Assembly (NCBI RefSeq): GCF_001561915.1
Contig: NZ_LSKU01000001.1
Span: forward strand, 680,423 to 744,422
Direction of reading: 5' to 3'
Length of the DNA stretch: 64,000 nt
From: Tepidibacillus decaturensis
GTDB lineage: Bacteria; Bacillota; Bacilli; Tepidibacillales; Tepidibacillaceae
Of the stretch, positions 8,168 to 17,722 are shown piece after piece. The position numbers and the translations under genes were made by a program. Numbering within the stretch: position 1 is the first letter of the stretch; each line of letters opens with the position of its first letter. The notes below the pieces were generated by a model. It was not told the DNA's origin. It was given only the letters and a program-made list of their open reading frames with translations, and made no database searches.

Positions 8168-10644
8168 ATGCAAAGGTATCCTTTATTCTTATTATCATTA
8201 TTTTGGCTTACTGGTCTTTATCTTGGCTATTATCAGATTGACCTATCCCTATTTATTTGGGTTATTGGCTTAGGTTTAGGTTTCTTATTAGTAGCCTTAT
8301 CAATTGGCTCTTACTATAGAAAGTCAAAATATAGGCTAGTATGGTTAATATTTGCTGTTATAATTTTTGCATTTTTTCGAATGACTCTGTATCAAGATCA
8401 ACACCAGACACAACTCTCAAATGAATTTGTACAAGAGGATCAAGAGATTGGAATCCGAGGCTATATTGCTTCAACACCAATGATTGATGGTGATTTAGTT
8501 AAATTGATGGTAAGTCCCATCTCCTATCAATGGGATCAAAAAGAAGTTCCAATCAATTCTAAAGAAAAAGTCCTTGTTTACATCTATCTTAGAACAAAAT
8601 CTGAACTGCAGAAGGTTCATGAGTGGGAAAATGGCATGGGCATCATGTTGTATGGAAAGTTGGAAAAGCCACAAACTGCCAAAAACCCGGGACAGTTTGA
8701 TTATCGCAACTATTTAGAAAAACGTGGGGTCTATTGGAAGGTGGAAGTAGACCAGCCATCTACGATAAAGGTGTCAGATCGATTTAGCTTGTTGGCAAGC
8801 CTAAACCGTGTGAAAGATAAATTAACGTTACAAATCGATCAGTTGTATACAGAACCTAATGCTGGTTTTTTAAAGGCCTTACTATTAGGAGAAGACCAGC
8901 AAATCTCTGAGGAACTTAAAGAGGATTTTTCTATTCTTGGGCTTAGCCATCTTTTGGCGATTTCAGGCTTACATTTATCCATGATCACCTTTGTTATTTT
9001 CTGGCTTTTAACAAAGATTGGCTTGACACGTGAACATATCGCTATAACTGCAGGATTTGTCTTAATTGGATATATGTTTTTAACAGGAGCAAGTGCTTCT
9101 GTTGTTCGAGCCACTTTAATGGCTTTATTGATGTTTTATGGTCTTATTTATAAACGTGCTTTATTTTCCCTACAATCGTTAGCAACTGCTTTTATACTAA
9201 TGACATTTTATCAACCGATGTGGATTTATGATATAGGATTTCAATTATCATTTGTTGTCACCCTTACCTTAATCTGGGGATATTCTAGAGTGGAGAAACG
9301 GATTCCGATTAAGCAAAGGTGGTTAAGGTCTACCTTGACTGTGCTAATCATCACACAATTCGCTTCATTTCCATTGGCCTTCTATTATTTTCACCAGTAT
9401 TCGCTGCTATCATGGTTAGGCAATTTTCTTTTTGTGCCGATCTTTAGCATGGTGATACCGGTTAGCTTTGCTTTGCTCTTTTTTAGTTTTTTTCTTTCAA
9501 TCTTATTGAACCGCTAGCAAGTATTTTAAACTGGACATTAAGTCAGTTATTTGAGGTTATTCACCTATTTTCTAAACTCTCTGTATTTCATTTTTATGGC
9601 TATTTTCCCTTTATAAAAGTTGTTTTACTCTATACCCTGTTTTTTTGGATACTGATCAGAAACGAAGTGAAGAATGCTTTTATTTCCTATGATCTGAAAA
9701 AGAAAATCTTTCTACTTGAGAAAATAAGTATATTATTATTGGTTGTTGCGCTTATCATTCCAGTTTTTTTGCCAAAGCAAGGTATTGTCACTTTTATTGA
9801 TGTTGGTCAAGGGGACAGTATTCTGATTCAGACTCCAGGGAATGATCAAGTGCTTATTGATGCTGGAGGAACACTAACCTTTCAAAAAGAAGATTGGCAA
9901 AAAAGAAAGAATCAATTCGACACAGGTGAAGACATCATCTTACCATATTTACATTATATGGGAATTGATGTTTTGGATATGGCGGTTTTAACCCATGAAG
10001 ATCAAGATCATATAGGTGGGTATCTTTCCTTAGTCGACCAACTAGAGATTCGAACATTCGTCGTAGGCAAAGAGTTTCCTAGGACTGAATTGGGCAAGGA
10101 ACTTCAAAAGAAGTTAATAGAAAAGAAAATAAAAATCATTCACGTTAATCAGATCCAACATGTTAAACTAGACAATGAGTCAGTCTTTACTTTTATTCCA
10201 ATCGATATCTCTGGTTCTTTAAAAGAAAATGATCATATGTTAGTGGCCTTTTTAAAACTTTACGATACATCAATAGCACTAGCCGGGGATTTAGAAGAAA
10301 TAGGCGAGTACAAGATATTAGATACTTATCATGTGAAGCCTATTGATATTTTGAAAGTTGGACATCATGGAAGTAAAACCTCTACATCAGATCCTTGGTT
10401 ACAAACACTAGAGCCAAAAGAAGCGGTCATATCTGTGGGAGAAAATAACTTGTATCGCCACCCTTCTAATGAGGTGGTTCAACGATTACAAGAGCAAAAC
10501 ATTAACATATGGAGAACAGACCAAGATGGAGCCATCATGATTTATATCAATAATGATGGATTTCGGATTGAAAAAAAGATAAAAAATGATGAAATTCAGC
10601 AACAAAATATAACGAAGATTCGTCAATTGAGAGAGGAGGACTAA
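8168..10644 (+). pseudogene. comEC: ComEC DNA-uptake channel, frameshifted at a T run
   Basis: ComEC forms the membrane channel that imports single-stranded DNA during transformation. The N-terminal part (8168 to about 9490) has membrane helices and the competence domain, including ILGLSHLLAISGLHLSM. The frame then ends early at TAG 9515-9517. Another frame continues without a gap through EPLASILNWTLSQLF and on to the metallo-beta-lactamase-like C-terminal domain with THEDQDHIGGY and HHGSKTSTSD, ending at 10644. One extra T in the seven-T run at 9487-9493 would restore a normal-length protein. The break may be a base-calling error rather than real inactivation. Confidence 0.88.
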
Positions 10645-10650
10645 GGCATC

Positions 10651-11199
10651 GTGAATCATATAGAATTAGTTCAACTAGCAAAAACAGGAAATCAAGCGGC
10701 ACTTATAGATTTACTCAAAAGCATAGAGCATTCCATTTACAAAACCGCTTATTATTTTATGGGAAACGAACACGACGCAAAGGATGTCGCTCAGGAAGCT
10801 CTCATTAAGGTATATACTAAATTAAGTACGTTTGAAGAAAAAGCTCAATTTCATACCTGGGTCCAACGTATTACCACCAATATTTGTATGGATAAATATC
10901 GGAAAAATAAAAAGGAAGTTTCGATTGATCTTTTTGAGATGAAATTAACGAATCATTCAAATATAGAGACAGAAATTGAAAACAAGATGATGGTGGAAGA
11001 ATTACTAGCTCATATGAATCAACTACCCAATAAAATTCGATCAGTGATGATATTAAGATATCTACAAAATTTTTCTTATCAGGAGATCGCTGAGACATTG
11101 GATTTGCCATTAAATACTGTGAAATCCTATCTTTTCCGTGGTAGAGACCAACTGCAAGCGTTAATAAATCAAACTCAACAAGGAGGTGTTCAACGTTGA
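10651..11199 (+). CDS. ECF-type RNA polymerase sigma factor, SigW-like
   Basis: The 182-residue protein has sigma region 2 (GNEHDAKDVAQEALIKVYTKL, then HTWVQRITTNICMDKYRK) and region 4 (IRSVMILRYLQNFSYQEIAETLDLPLNTVKSYLFRGR with its helix-turn-helix), and lacks regions 1 and 3, as ECF sigma factors do. The start is GTG 10651, seven bases after the comEC stop, with AGAGGAGG upstream at a rather long spacing. The next gene encodes a zinc-finger anti-sigma factor whose start overlaps this stop, so the two are translationally coupled. The closest known arrangement is sigW-rsiW, but the regulon cannot be inferred here. Confidence 0.88.
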   Translation: MNHIELVQLAKTGNQAALIDLLKSIEHSIYKTAYYFMGNEHDAKDVAQEALIKVYTKLSTFEEKAQFHTWVQRITTNICMDKYRKNKKEVSIDLFEMKLTNHSNIETEIENKMMVEELLAHMNQLPNKIRSVMILRYLQNFSYQEIAETLDLPLNTVKSYLFRGRDQLQALINQTQQGGVQR

Positions 11200-12188
11200 T
11201 TCGTTGTGAAGAGGCTAAAGAATGTATACAGCTACAATTAGATCACGAATTAGATGAATCAAATCAGGTATTATTACAAGAACACCTAACATCTTGCAGT
11301 GCTTGTCGTGATTATCATGAGAAAATGAATCAGTTACATTTACAATTAAGCCAAATGCCGAAACCCACCCTTCATGGAAGCCTTGTCGATCAACTGTTTC
11401 AAGCAGATACAAATCAGGTACAAATACCTGTATTTAAGAATAAATCAAGATGGTTTAAAGGATCTTTAAAGAAACCATTGATTGGTGTTGTGGCTGCATC
11501 CATTCTTATCGGGTTATGGTTTCCGGTCTCAGGTTTATTTGTGAGCAATCAGTCGTCTTCTAGTGACAAGGGACAAATTGCAGTTTTTGATGCGCCGATA
11601 AACCAAAATGTAGGTCAAACAGCATTCGTTCAATCTAATGTAAAAGAAAGTAAATCAGAGCAAGAAGGAAATCTTGGCAAAGAATTAAATAAAGAACCAA
11701 ATAATAAAGAAACAAGTAATAAACCAACTGATGAATATCAAAAGAAAAAAATGATTGATCAAGAAAATAATAGATCAGTCTCTTTAAAGGATCCAATTCA
11801 GGAAGAACAGCCTCAAAGTGATAGAAGCTTAACAAAAGATCCATCTGAATCACCAAAGGAAGATGACGCTTTTACTGCAGATGAAAATGGGATGCTAATA
11901 TCGATAACAGGTACAGAAATTCCTCCTTTTCCTTATCAGATTAAAGAAGAAGACCGACAATTAGTGATCTATGACCAGAATCATATTGAGATCTATCGTA
12001 CCCATCAATGGGAGGAAGGATTTTCTGTTCAATGGATTGTGGAGAATGAGAATCTAATTAATTATCAACTTTTTGATCAGCAAGGCCAGCTTATAGCAAA
12101 ATACCAAATCAATATCATAGAGAAGAAAGAAGAAAAGATAGACCAAAAAGATGAAACAGTTAAGAAAATAGAAGAAACAATTGAATAG
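11196..12188 (+). CDS. Membrane anti-sigma factor with zinc-finger domain (RsiW-like)
   Basis: The TTG start is preceded by a perfect AAGGAGGTG and overlaps the sigma factor stop. Residues 1-45 form a ZAS-type anti-sigma zinc finger (CEEAKECI, then HLTSCSACRDYH, the H-x3-C-x2-C pattern). One membrane segment follows at about residues 94-114 (PLIGVVAASILIGLWFPVSG). The roughly 210-residue extracytoplasmic part is low-complexity and rich in Lys, Glu, Asn and Gln, with a possible small folded region (about 235-310) and a charged tail. The family holds its sigma factor at the membrane until proteolysed. The outer domain is longer than in RsiW and its signal is unknown. Confidence 0.85.
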   Translation: MIRCEEAKECIQLQLDHELDESNQVLLQEHLTSCSACRDYHEKMNQLHLQLSQMPKPTLHGSLVDQLFQADTNQVQIPVFKNKSRWFKGSLKKPLIGVVAASILIGLWFPVSGLFVSNQSSSSDKGQIAVFDAPINQNVGQTAFVQSNVKESKSEQEGNLGKELNKEPNNKETSNKPTDEYQKKKMIDQENNRSVSLKDPIQEEQPQSDRSLTKDPSESPKEDDAFTADENGMLISITGTEIPPFPYQIKEEDRQLVIYDQNHIEIYRTHQWEEGFSVQWIVENENLINYQLFDQQGQLIAKYQINIIEKKEEKIDQKDETVKKIEETIE

Positions 12189-12192
12189 AGTG

Positions 12193-12293
12193 TCACACAT
12201 CAGCAGGAACTTGCGTATAGTGTAATACGACCATTGCTTCCCGCCCAATGGGAAGATCCTAGGCCTTTTCATTGGGCGTTTACATAAGTGTGA
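12193..12293 (+). other. Cluster of possible RNA hairpins in the 3' region of the anti-sigma gene
   Basis: Within 101 bases three nested stems can be drawn: TCACAC 12193-12198 with GTGTGA 12288-12293, CGTAT 12214-12218 with ATACG 12225-12229, and CGCCCAATG 12242-12250 with CATTGGGCG 12270-12278. A competing CTTCCC/GGGAAG pairing overlaps the last one. No known riboswitch class was recognised. It is followed by a separate palindromic terminator. It may simply be a complex 3' end; no function is claimed. Confidence 0.35.
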
Positions 12294-12302
12294 TTGGACG
12301 AT

Positions 12303-12330
12303 AAAACCGTGGAATTCCACGGTTTTTGTT
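12303..12330. terminator. Bidirectional terminator between anti-sigma and exporter genes
   Basis: AAAACCGTGGAATTCCACGGTTTTT is a near-perfect palindrome with A and T tracts on the two sides, suiting the convergent genes around it. Confidence 0.85.
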
Positions 12331-12335
12331 TTATG

Positions 12336-13340
12336 TTACTTTAAATTATTTTTATAGAATAAAAATAAGGTATCTGCGTATTCGCGGACATAGATGAAAA
12401 TATGATACAGATGAGCTCGATCAACAAACTCTTCACGGGTTTTCGGCAATGGAGAGTTGGCGTAATGATCATTTAATTGATTTAATAATTCAGACATTTC
12501 TTTAAAAGTCTCTATTGGGTTTAAGCTTGGATTTTTTTGCATTTTAGAAAGTTGTTGTAAAGCTCCTGCAATACTTTTTGAATGTATGCGTGTAGATTGA
12601 AGGTGTCCAACTTGGAAAGTTAATTCTTCTAATAGAGTAATCAACTTTTTATATAGTTTTAGCATCGTGATATATTTAGTATAGATATTGATTTCCTCCG
12701 AAAGTAAAGCATTTTCTTTGCTAATTTCAGCTTGATCCAACAAGACTTTGATTTGTTTTCTACATTCATAATACTCATCTTGTGTTGGAATAGATCTCAA
12801 CTCAGGATTCTTTACGTTTGCTGCCATTCGTTCAAAAAAAGTAGAAAAACGAGTATTAAATTCTTCTATATTCTCTTTTAATAGCGCATCATACTTTTGG
12901 GGAACAATCAAGTTAACTAGAACGCTAACAACAATTCCTATTCCAATGACTGCTATCTCTTTTAAGGAAAATGAAACAAATTGTTTTCCTGTGATCGGCA
13001 TCGCATCAAGAACATGATAGACTACAATTGTGGCTAAAATAATACCATCGGCCAATTGAAGTCTTACAATGAGTGAAAGTGCGAGAATTGTTCCGATACC
13101 AAAGGCTATTACCGATTTACCCAAAAACACTCCTAAAATCAGTCCAATAATCACTGAAAGTAAGCTACCTAAAAAGAGGGTAACTCCATATCGAATCGTT
13201 CGTTTAGATGTTTCTTTCATGGCTATTAAGGCAACAACACCAGAAAAAGTGGTTGTAAATCCTAATGCATGAGCCAATCCAATGGATAAAGAAACAGCAA
13301 TTCCGGTTTTTATTATCCGCTTCCCAATTTTATACTTCAT
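12336..13340 (-). CDS. Aromatic acid exporter family membrane protein (DUF939, YqjA-like)
   Basis: The 334-residue protein has an N-terminal half with about five membrane segments (residues 8-150; IGLAHALGFTTTFSGVVALIAM, then glycine- and isoleucine-rich helices). The cytoplasmic C-terminal half is helical and probably coiled-coil. This is the layout of the Bacillus YqjA/ArAE_1 group related to FUSC exporters. Transport of aromatic acids is a family-level assumption and no substrate can be assigned. On the minus strand GAGGAGG precedes the ATG. The gene is alone, convergent with the sigma/anti-sigma operon and divergent from holA. Confidence 0.8.
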   Translation of the reverse strand: MKYKIGKRIIKTGIAVSLSIGLAHALGFTTTFSGVVALIAMKETSKRTIRYGVTLFLGSLLSVIIGLILGVFLGKSVIAFGIGTILALSLIVRLQLADGIILATIVVYHVLDAMPITGKQFVSFSLKEIAVIGIGIVVSVLVNLIVPQKYDALLKENIEEFNTRFSTFFERMAANVKNPELRSIPTQDEYYECRKQIKVLLDQAEISKENALLSEEINIYTKYITMLKLYKKLITLLEELTFQVGHLQSTRIHSKSIAGALQQLSKMQKNPSLNPIETFKEMSELLNQLNDHYANSPLPKTREEFVDRAHLYHIFIYVREYADTLFLFYKNNLK

Positions 13341-13459
13341 AAATTTACCTCCTCTTCCTTAGTAATTATACCTGAATAAATTTAGCATTTATTAAAAAAC
13401 AAGAGCTAATGTTTTACTCTTATTATAGTATAATGAAGGTTGTTAAAGGAGGGTGGAGC

Positions 13460-14455
13460 ATGTCTAAACGGATTTACTTATTCTATGGAACAGAAAGTTT
13501 TCTTATAGAGAATAAAATTAAAAACATCATACATAAATCTATTCCCGAAGACCAAAGGGATATGAATGTGATTACTTACGATTTATTAAACACTCCGATT
13601 GAAGAGATCATCCAAGATGCGGAGACACTACCTTTTTTGGCTGACCATAAAATTGTAATTGGGAAAAATGCGTTCTTATTTACAGGCCAAAAAGTCCCAC
13701 AAAAGATCGAACATCAAATAGATCGCTTAGAACAATATCTAGAGCAACCCGTTGATTTTAGTACTTTAATTTTTTGGGTACCTGTTGACAAATTAGATGA
13801 ACGGAGAAAAATAGTGAAACAAATGAAGAAGTTTGCTCAGGTGGAATCATTCTCTTCTCTTTCTGATGCTTCTTTATTAGATTGGCTGACTGAGATTGCT
13901 AAAAAAGAAGGGGTAGAAATTCTACCAGAAGCTGGTCAGTTGCTTATTCATTTGGTTGGTCAAGACTTACAATTACTAAATCAAGAAATAATAAAAATGG
14001 CTACCTATGTTGGGAAAAGTGGACTCATCGATGAAAAAGTCGTTCAAGAATTAAGTGTGCGGACGATAGAACAAGACATTTTTGCATTGATTGATCAAGT
14101 TGCGAATTTACAAATTGAAGTGGCTTTTCAAATCTTCTATGACTTATTAAAAAATAAAGAAGATCCAATCAAAATGGTGGCATTACTAGCTCGTCAGTTT
14201 CGGCTGATCTTGTACTCAAAAGAATTACAGCGAAAAGGCTATTCTGCACAACAAATCGCTTCTCAATTAGGTACCCATCCCTATGCAATACAAATTGCCT
14301 TAAAACAATCAGTCAAATTTAATGAACAACAATTACAAAATATCTTAATCAAATTAGCAGAAATCGATTATGAAATCAAAACGGGACTGAAGGACAAGGT
14401 ATTAGCATTAGAGATGTTTTTCTTTTATTTGAAGAATCCCACTTTCTTCCCATAA
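13460..14455 (+). CDS. holA: DNA polymerase III delta subunit
   Basis: HolA opens the beta clamp within the clamp loader. The 331-residue protein starts with SKRIYLFYGTESFLIENKI, the usual N-terminal strand and non-functional P-loop region, and continues through WVPVDKLDERRKIVKQMKK to the C-terminal collar domain (VALLARQFRLILYSKEL). The start is taken at ATG 13460, after AAAGGAGGGTGG; a longer frame from 13409 has no ribosome binding site. A TATAAT at 13429-13434 may be the -10 box. The gene is followed by rpsT in convergent orientation, the usual neighbour (holA-rpsT) in Bacillus. Confidence 0.93.
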   Translation: MSKRIYLFYGTESFLIENKIKNIIHKSIPEDQRDMNVITYDLLNTPIEEIIQDAETLPFLADHKIVIGKNAFLFTGQKVPQKIEHQIDRLEQYLEQPVDFSTLIFWVPVDKLDERRKIVKQMKKFAQVESFSSLSDASLLDWLTEIAKKEGVEILPEAGQLLIHLVGQDLQLLNQEIIKMATYVGKSGLIDEKVVQELSVRTIEQDIFALIDQVANLQIEVAFQIFYDLLKNKEDPIKMVALLARQFRLILYSKELQRKGYSAQQIASQLGTHPYAIQIALKQSVKFNEQQLQNILIKLAEIDYEIKTGLKDKVLALEMFFFYLKNPTFFP

Positions 14456-14492
14456 AAAAAGCGACCCTTATATGTATGGGTCGTTCTTTTTA
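14453..14492. terminator. Bidirectional terminator between holA and rpsT
   Basis: GCGACCC (14461-14467) pairs with GGGTCGT (14478-14484), flanked by a seven-A run on the left and TTCTTTTT on the right, so it can serve both convergent genes. Confidence 0.85.
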
Positions 14493-14502
14493 TCCTTATT
14501 TA

Positions 14503-14781
14503 TTAAGCAGTTACATTGGATGAAAGTGAATTAAATTTTTGAGCAAGACGTGATTTTTTACGAGAAGCAGCGTTTTTATGAATAAGCCCTTTAGTTACCG
14601 CTTTGTCCAATTTTTTGGTTGCATTCAAGAGAGCGGCCTTTGCAGCTTCTACATCATTATTTTGAACAGCTACTTCAAATGTTTTAATTGCAGTTCGAAG
14701 AGCTGATTTTTGAGCAATGTTTCTTGCATGTCTTGTTTCAGTCGTTTTTACACGCTTAATTGCAGATTTAATATTTGGCAT
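14503..14781 (-). CDS. rpsT: 30S ribosomal protein S20
   Basis: The 92-residue basic protein begins [15 protein letters not shown] and contains the S20 signature [17 protein letters not shown]. It binds 16S rRNA in the body of the 30S subunit. The ATG at 14781 (minus strand) has GGGAGGTGA upstream at a normal distance; a GTG three codons earlier lies inside the binding site and was rejected. It is convergent with holA and divergent from gpr, as in B. subtilis. Confidence 0.97.
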   Translation of the reverse strand: MPNIKSAIKRVKTTETRHARNIAQKSALRTAIKTFEVAVQNNDVEAAKAALLNATKKLDKAVTKGLIHKNAASRKKSRLAQKFNSLSSNVTA

Positions 14782-14944
14782 TACGTTCACCTCCCTTGGT
14801 GCAACAAATAAATAAAGAATTCCAAATACAACATGAAATATTTTAACATGCTCTTATACATATTGCAAGATTTAATCGAATCTGTATAAAGAAACCAATT
14901 GGTAAAAGAATAAAAATATCTATAGAAGAAGGAGAAGATTGAAC

Positions 14945-15997
14945 ATGAAGAAAGGACATGATATTGATTTAAGCCCATACCAAGTACGAACCGATCTTGC
15001 ATTAGAAAGTCATTTAATGGCTGTAGAACAACAAGGCAATATAATTTCTGGGGTCGAGGTTGATGAACAACAATTAGAGGGTATACATATTACAAAACTA
15101 TATATTTCAACAGATGAAGGAGCACGTACATTAAATAAAAGGAAAGGGAACTACTTAACTTTTGAAGCTCCTGGGTTAAAGAATCATGATTCAGCATTAC
15201 AAGATGAAATGACAAATGTTTTTGCAAAGGAGTTTAAGCAATATCTTCAACAGCTACAAATTGCCGACAATGCCAAAGTATTAGTCATTGGGTTGGGAAA
15301 TTGGAATGTAACTCCTGACGCGGTAGGGCCTATGGTTGTAGAAAATTTACTGATCACCCGCCATCTTTTTGAACTGATGCCAGATCAGGTAGAAGAAGGT
15401 TTTCGGCCAGTCAGCGCATTAGCTCCAGGGGTTTTAGGGATTACTGGGATAGAAACGAGTGAAATTGTTCAAGGGGTTGTAGAAAGGAGTTGCCCAGATT
15501 TGGTAATTGCTATCGATGCACTTGCTTCACGTTCACTTGAACGAGTGAATTCTACAATACAAGTAGCAGATACTGGAATCGCACCTGGTTCGGGGATTGG
15601 CAATAAACGAAAGGCATTAGATAAAGAAACATTAGGTGTTCCTGTGATTGCCATTGGGGTACCAACCGTTGTTGACGCGGTCTCAATAACAAGCGATACC
15701 ATCGATTATATTTTAAAATATATGGGAAATCAGATGGATATTCGAAATCCATTTGGCAAACCCTCAAAGAATCCTAAACATCGTGAAAAATTCCTAGGGT
15801 TAATTGGAACACTTGAAGAACGAGAAAAACGTCAACTGATTCATGAAGTTTTAGCACCTTTAGGTCACAATTTGATTGTCACCCCAAAAGAAGTGGATAC
15901 CTTTATAGAAGACATGGCTAACATAATTGCTAGTGGGTTAAATATGGCATTACACCATGCAGTTAATGATGGGAACATAGAATCTTATACTCATTGA
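14945..15997 (+). CDS. gpr: Spore germination protease GPR
   Basis: GPR degrades small acid-soluble spore proteins at the start of germination. The 350-residue protein contains typical family segments: [15 protein letters not shown] near the N-terminus, [50 protein letters not shown], and [23 protein letters not shown] precursor segment before the autoprocessing region is present. ATG 14945 is chosen, with AAGGAG ten bases upstream; TTG 14939 is possible. Its presence shows the organism forms, or recently formed, endospores. The order gpr-spoIIP-yqxA-lepA follows B. subtilis. Confidence 0.95.
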   Translation: MKKGHDIDLSPYQVRTDLALESHLMAVEQQGNIISGVEVDEQQLEGIHITKLYISTDEGARTLNKRKGNYLTFEAPGLKNHDSALQDEMTNVFAKEFKQYLQQLQIADNAKVLVIGLGNWNVTPDAVGPMVVENLLITRHLFELMPDQVEEGFRPVSALAPGVLGITGIETSEIVQGVVERSCPDLVIAIDALASRSLERVNSTIQVADTGIAPGSGIGNKRKALDKETLGVPVIAIGVPTVVDAVSITSDTIDYILKYMGNQMDIRNPFGKPSKNPKHREKFLGLIGTLEEREKRQLIHEVLAPLGHNLIVTPKEVDTFIEDMANIIASGLNMALHHAVNDGNIESYTH

Positions 15998-16082
15998 ACG
16001 AAAAAATGAAAGGTTGTTCTAATTCTCCTTTTCCTTGCATAGATTGGTGGTAAAGACTGTAATGAGGAGAAAGGATGAAAAT

Positions 16083-17228
16083 ATGAGACAACCTTCTATC
16101 CAAAAAATATTTATGTCCCTTTCTTTAGGAACAGCTTTATTGTTTTTGCTATTTAGTATTGTGTTATTACAATTTTCACCAAAGCAACAACAAAATTTAA
16201 ATTGGTGGAATCAATACACAGTGAAATGGTCTACCAAACAAATTCTTCAAATGTTTGAAATAGAAATTCCTTTTTTCCAAATGAATGTACAAGCTCTCAC
16301 TGAGAATGAGGGCGAAGAAAAAGAAAGTTCATTATTAAGTTTTCTACCTTTCTTCACCCCAAGCCATCCTAATGATTTGATCAAACAGGAGATTCCAGGT
16401 TTTTCCGTAATGGATCTCCAACAACTCACAGCATCTAATATTACGGATATTGACCATGAACTAATTGAATCAACTCCTCCGGAGGAATTTTTGCAAGAGG
16501 AAAAATTGGACGACCCTGATTCAGCTCAACAAGAAGCATTAAAAACAATGGTTTCAAACAAAAAATTAGTGTTTATTTACCATACACATGATACAGAAGC
16601 TTATATCCCAGAGGTAAGAAAAAAAGAACCAGAGATCAAAAAAGAATCTGATATGTATTACAACAGTTCAGTGAATGTGACCCAAGTTGGGAAGAAATTA
16701 GGCGAGGAATTAAATAAATTAGGGATTAAATCTGTTGTTTCCACAAAAAAGTATAATCCTGAAAAGTTTAGTTTATCCTATTTAGAATCAAGAAAAACAG
16801 TAAAAGCAGCATTGCAGCAGAATGATTACGAATTTATTTTTGATATCCATCGTGATTCGCAACGCCGTGAAGATACGACGGTAAAAATCAATGGAAAAGA
16901 TTATGCAAAAATTGCTTTTGTTATTGGAACAGGAAACAAAAATTATGAACAAAACAAAGCATTTGCCTTAAAACTTCGAGCTGCGATTGAAAAGCGTTAT
17001 CCGGGTCTAACAAAACCAATTATCGCAAAAGAGAAGACAAAAGGTGTGAATGGGGAATATAATCAATCCCTTTCACCTAACCTATTGGTGATTGAAGTTG
17101 GGGGTATTGATAATACATTTTCGGAAACTGATAGGACAGCAAAAGCACTTGCTGAGGCGGTGGCAGATCTTTATTGGCAAGCTGAACAAGTGGATGCAAA
17201 ACCACAAAGCAATTCAAGTAAGGAGTGA
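16083..17228 (+). CDS. spoIIP: Stage II sporulation protein P (peptidoglycan hydrolase)
   Basis: SpoIIP is the amidase/endopeptidase of the DMP complex that thins septal peptidoglycan during engulfment. The 381-residue protein has an N-terminal membrane segment (about 13-31, SLGTALLFLLFSIVLLQF), a linker, and the catalytic domain with YHTHDTEAYIPE, FDIHRDSQRRE and the C-terminal VIEVGGIDNT motif that carry the metal-binding and catalytic residues. ATG 16083 is preceded by AGGAGAAAGG; the longer frame from 16035 is not needed. The gene follows gpr and is closely coupled to yqxA. Confidence 0.93.
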   Translation: MRQPSIQKIFMSLSLGTALLFLLFSIVLLQFSPKQQQNLNWWNQYTVKWSTKQILQMFEIEIPFFQMNVQALTENEGEEKESSLLSFLPFFTPSHPNDLIKQEIPGFSVMDLQQLTASNITDIDHELIESTPPEEFLQEEKLDDPDSAQQEALKTMVSNKKLVFIYHTHDTEAYIPEVRKKEPEIKKESDMYYNSSVNVTQVGKKLGEELNKLGIKSVVSTKKYNPEKFSLSYLESRKTVKAALQQNDYEFIFDIHRDSQRREDTTVKINGKDYAKIAFVIGTGNKNYEQNKAFALKLRAAIEKRYPGLTKPIIAKEKTKGVNGEYNQSLSPNLLVIEVGGIDNTFSETDRTAKALAEAVADLYWQAEQVDAKPQSNSSKE

Positions 17229-17233
17229 ATCCA

Positions 17234-17614
17234 TTGGTTAGATTTACGATTCGTTTTATCTCTATCGTTGTGATCTTAATGTTTGGAATATTGATCGGCA
17301 TGAATATGGCTGAGAAGGGGATATACCGAGTTGCTGGTAATCCTAATCTTCCGACAGATAGTTTAAATATTGCTCAAAAAAATCAACAGGTAGAAGTAAA
17401 AGTTTTAGGAAAAACGTATACAACAACGATCCCAAAAACAACGAAAACAGAAAAAGATACTTCCCCGAAAGAAAAAGAAGAATCTACGCAAAAGGTGCCT
17501 TCCTCTAATCAAATGAGTTTATTAAGCAAGGTAGGAAATGCTTTAAGTATAACCCTGCAAAAAGGAGCAGAGAAAGGATTGGAAATATTAGCCAATTTCA
17601 TTCACAATTCTTAA
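17234..17614 (+). CDS. yqxA: YqxA-like small membrane protein (DUF3679)
   Basis: The 126-residue protein has one N-terminal membrane segment (about residues 4-23, RFTIRFISIVVILMFGILIGM) directly followed by NMAEKGIYRVAG, as in YqxA/DUF3679 proteins located between spoIIP and lepA in Bacillus. The rest is Lys- and Thr-rich with a short hydrophobic helix near the C-terminus. The start is TTG 17234, nine bases from AAGGAG; GTG 17225 directly abuts the binding site. Function is unknown; the position suggests a sporulation role. The assignment relies on position and the N-terminal motif. Confidence 0.75.
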   Translation: MVRFTIRFISIVVILMFGILIGMNMAEKGIYRVAGNPNLPTDSLNIAQKNQQVEVKVLGKTYTTTIPKTTKTEKDTSPKEKEESTQKVPSSNQMSLLSKVGNALSITLQKGAEKGLEILANFIHNS

Positions 17615-17643
17615 GAGAGCTATAATGGCTCTTTTCTTTTTTG
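17613..17643 (+). terminator. Terminator after yqxA
   Basis: AAGAGAGC and GCTCTTTT pair (one G-U) around TATAATG, followed by CTTTTTTG. It overlaps the yqxA stop. Confidence 0.75.
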
Positions 17644-17651
17644 ATTCCTGA

Positions 17652-17680
17652 TTGTTTCTATATTGGATAATTGTTATAAT
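17652..17680 (+). promoter_or_regulatory. Probable sigma-A promoter of lepA
   Basis: TTGTTT at 17652-17657 and TATAAT at 17675-17680 are spaced 17 bases apart, about 43 bases before the lepA start. Confidence 0.6.
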
Positions 17681-17722
17681 ATTATGCAGTGTATTTGTCT
17701 ACGGTTGTAGGAGGAATTTATC

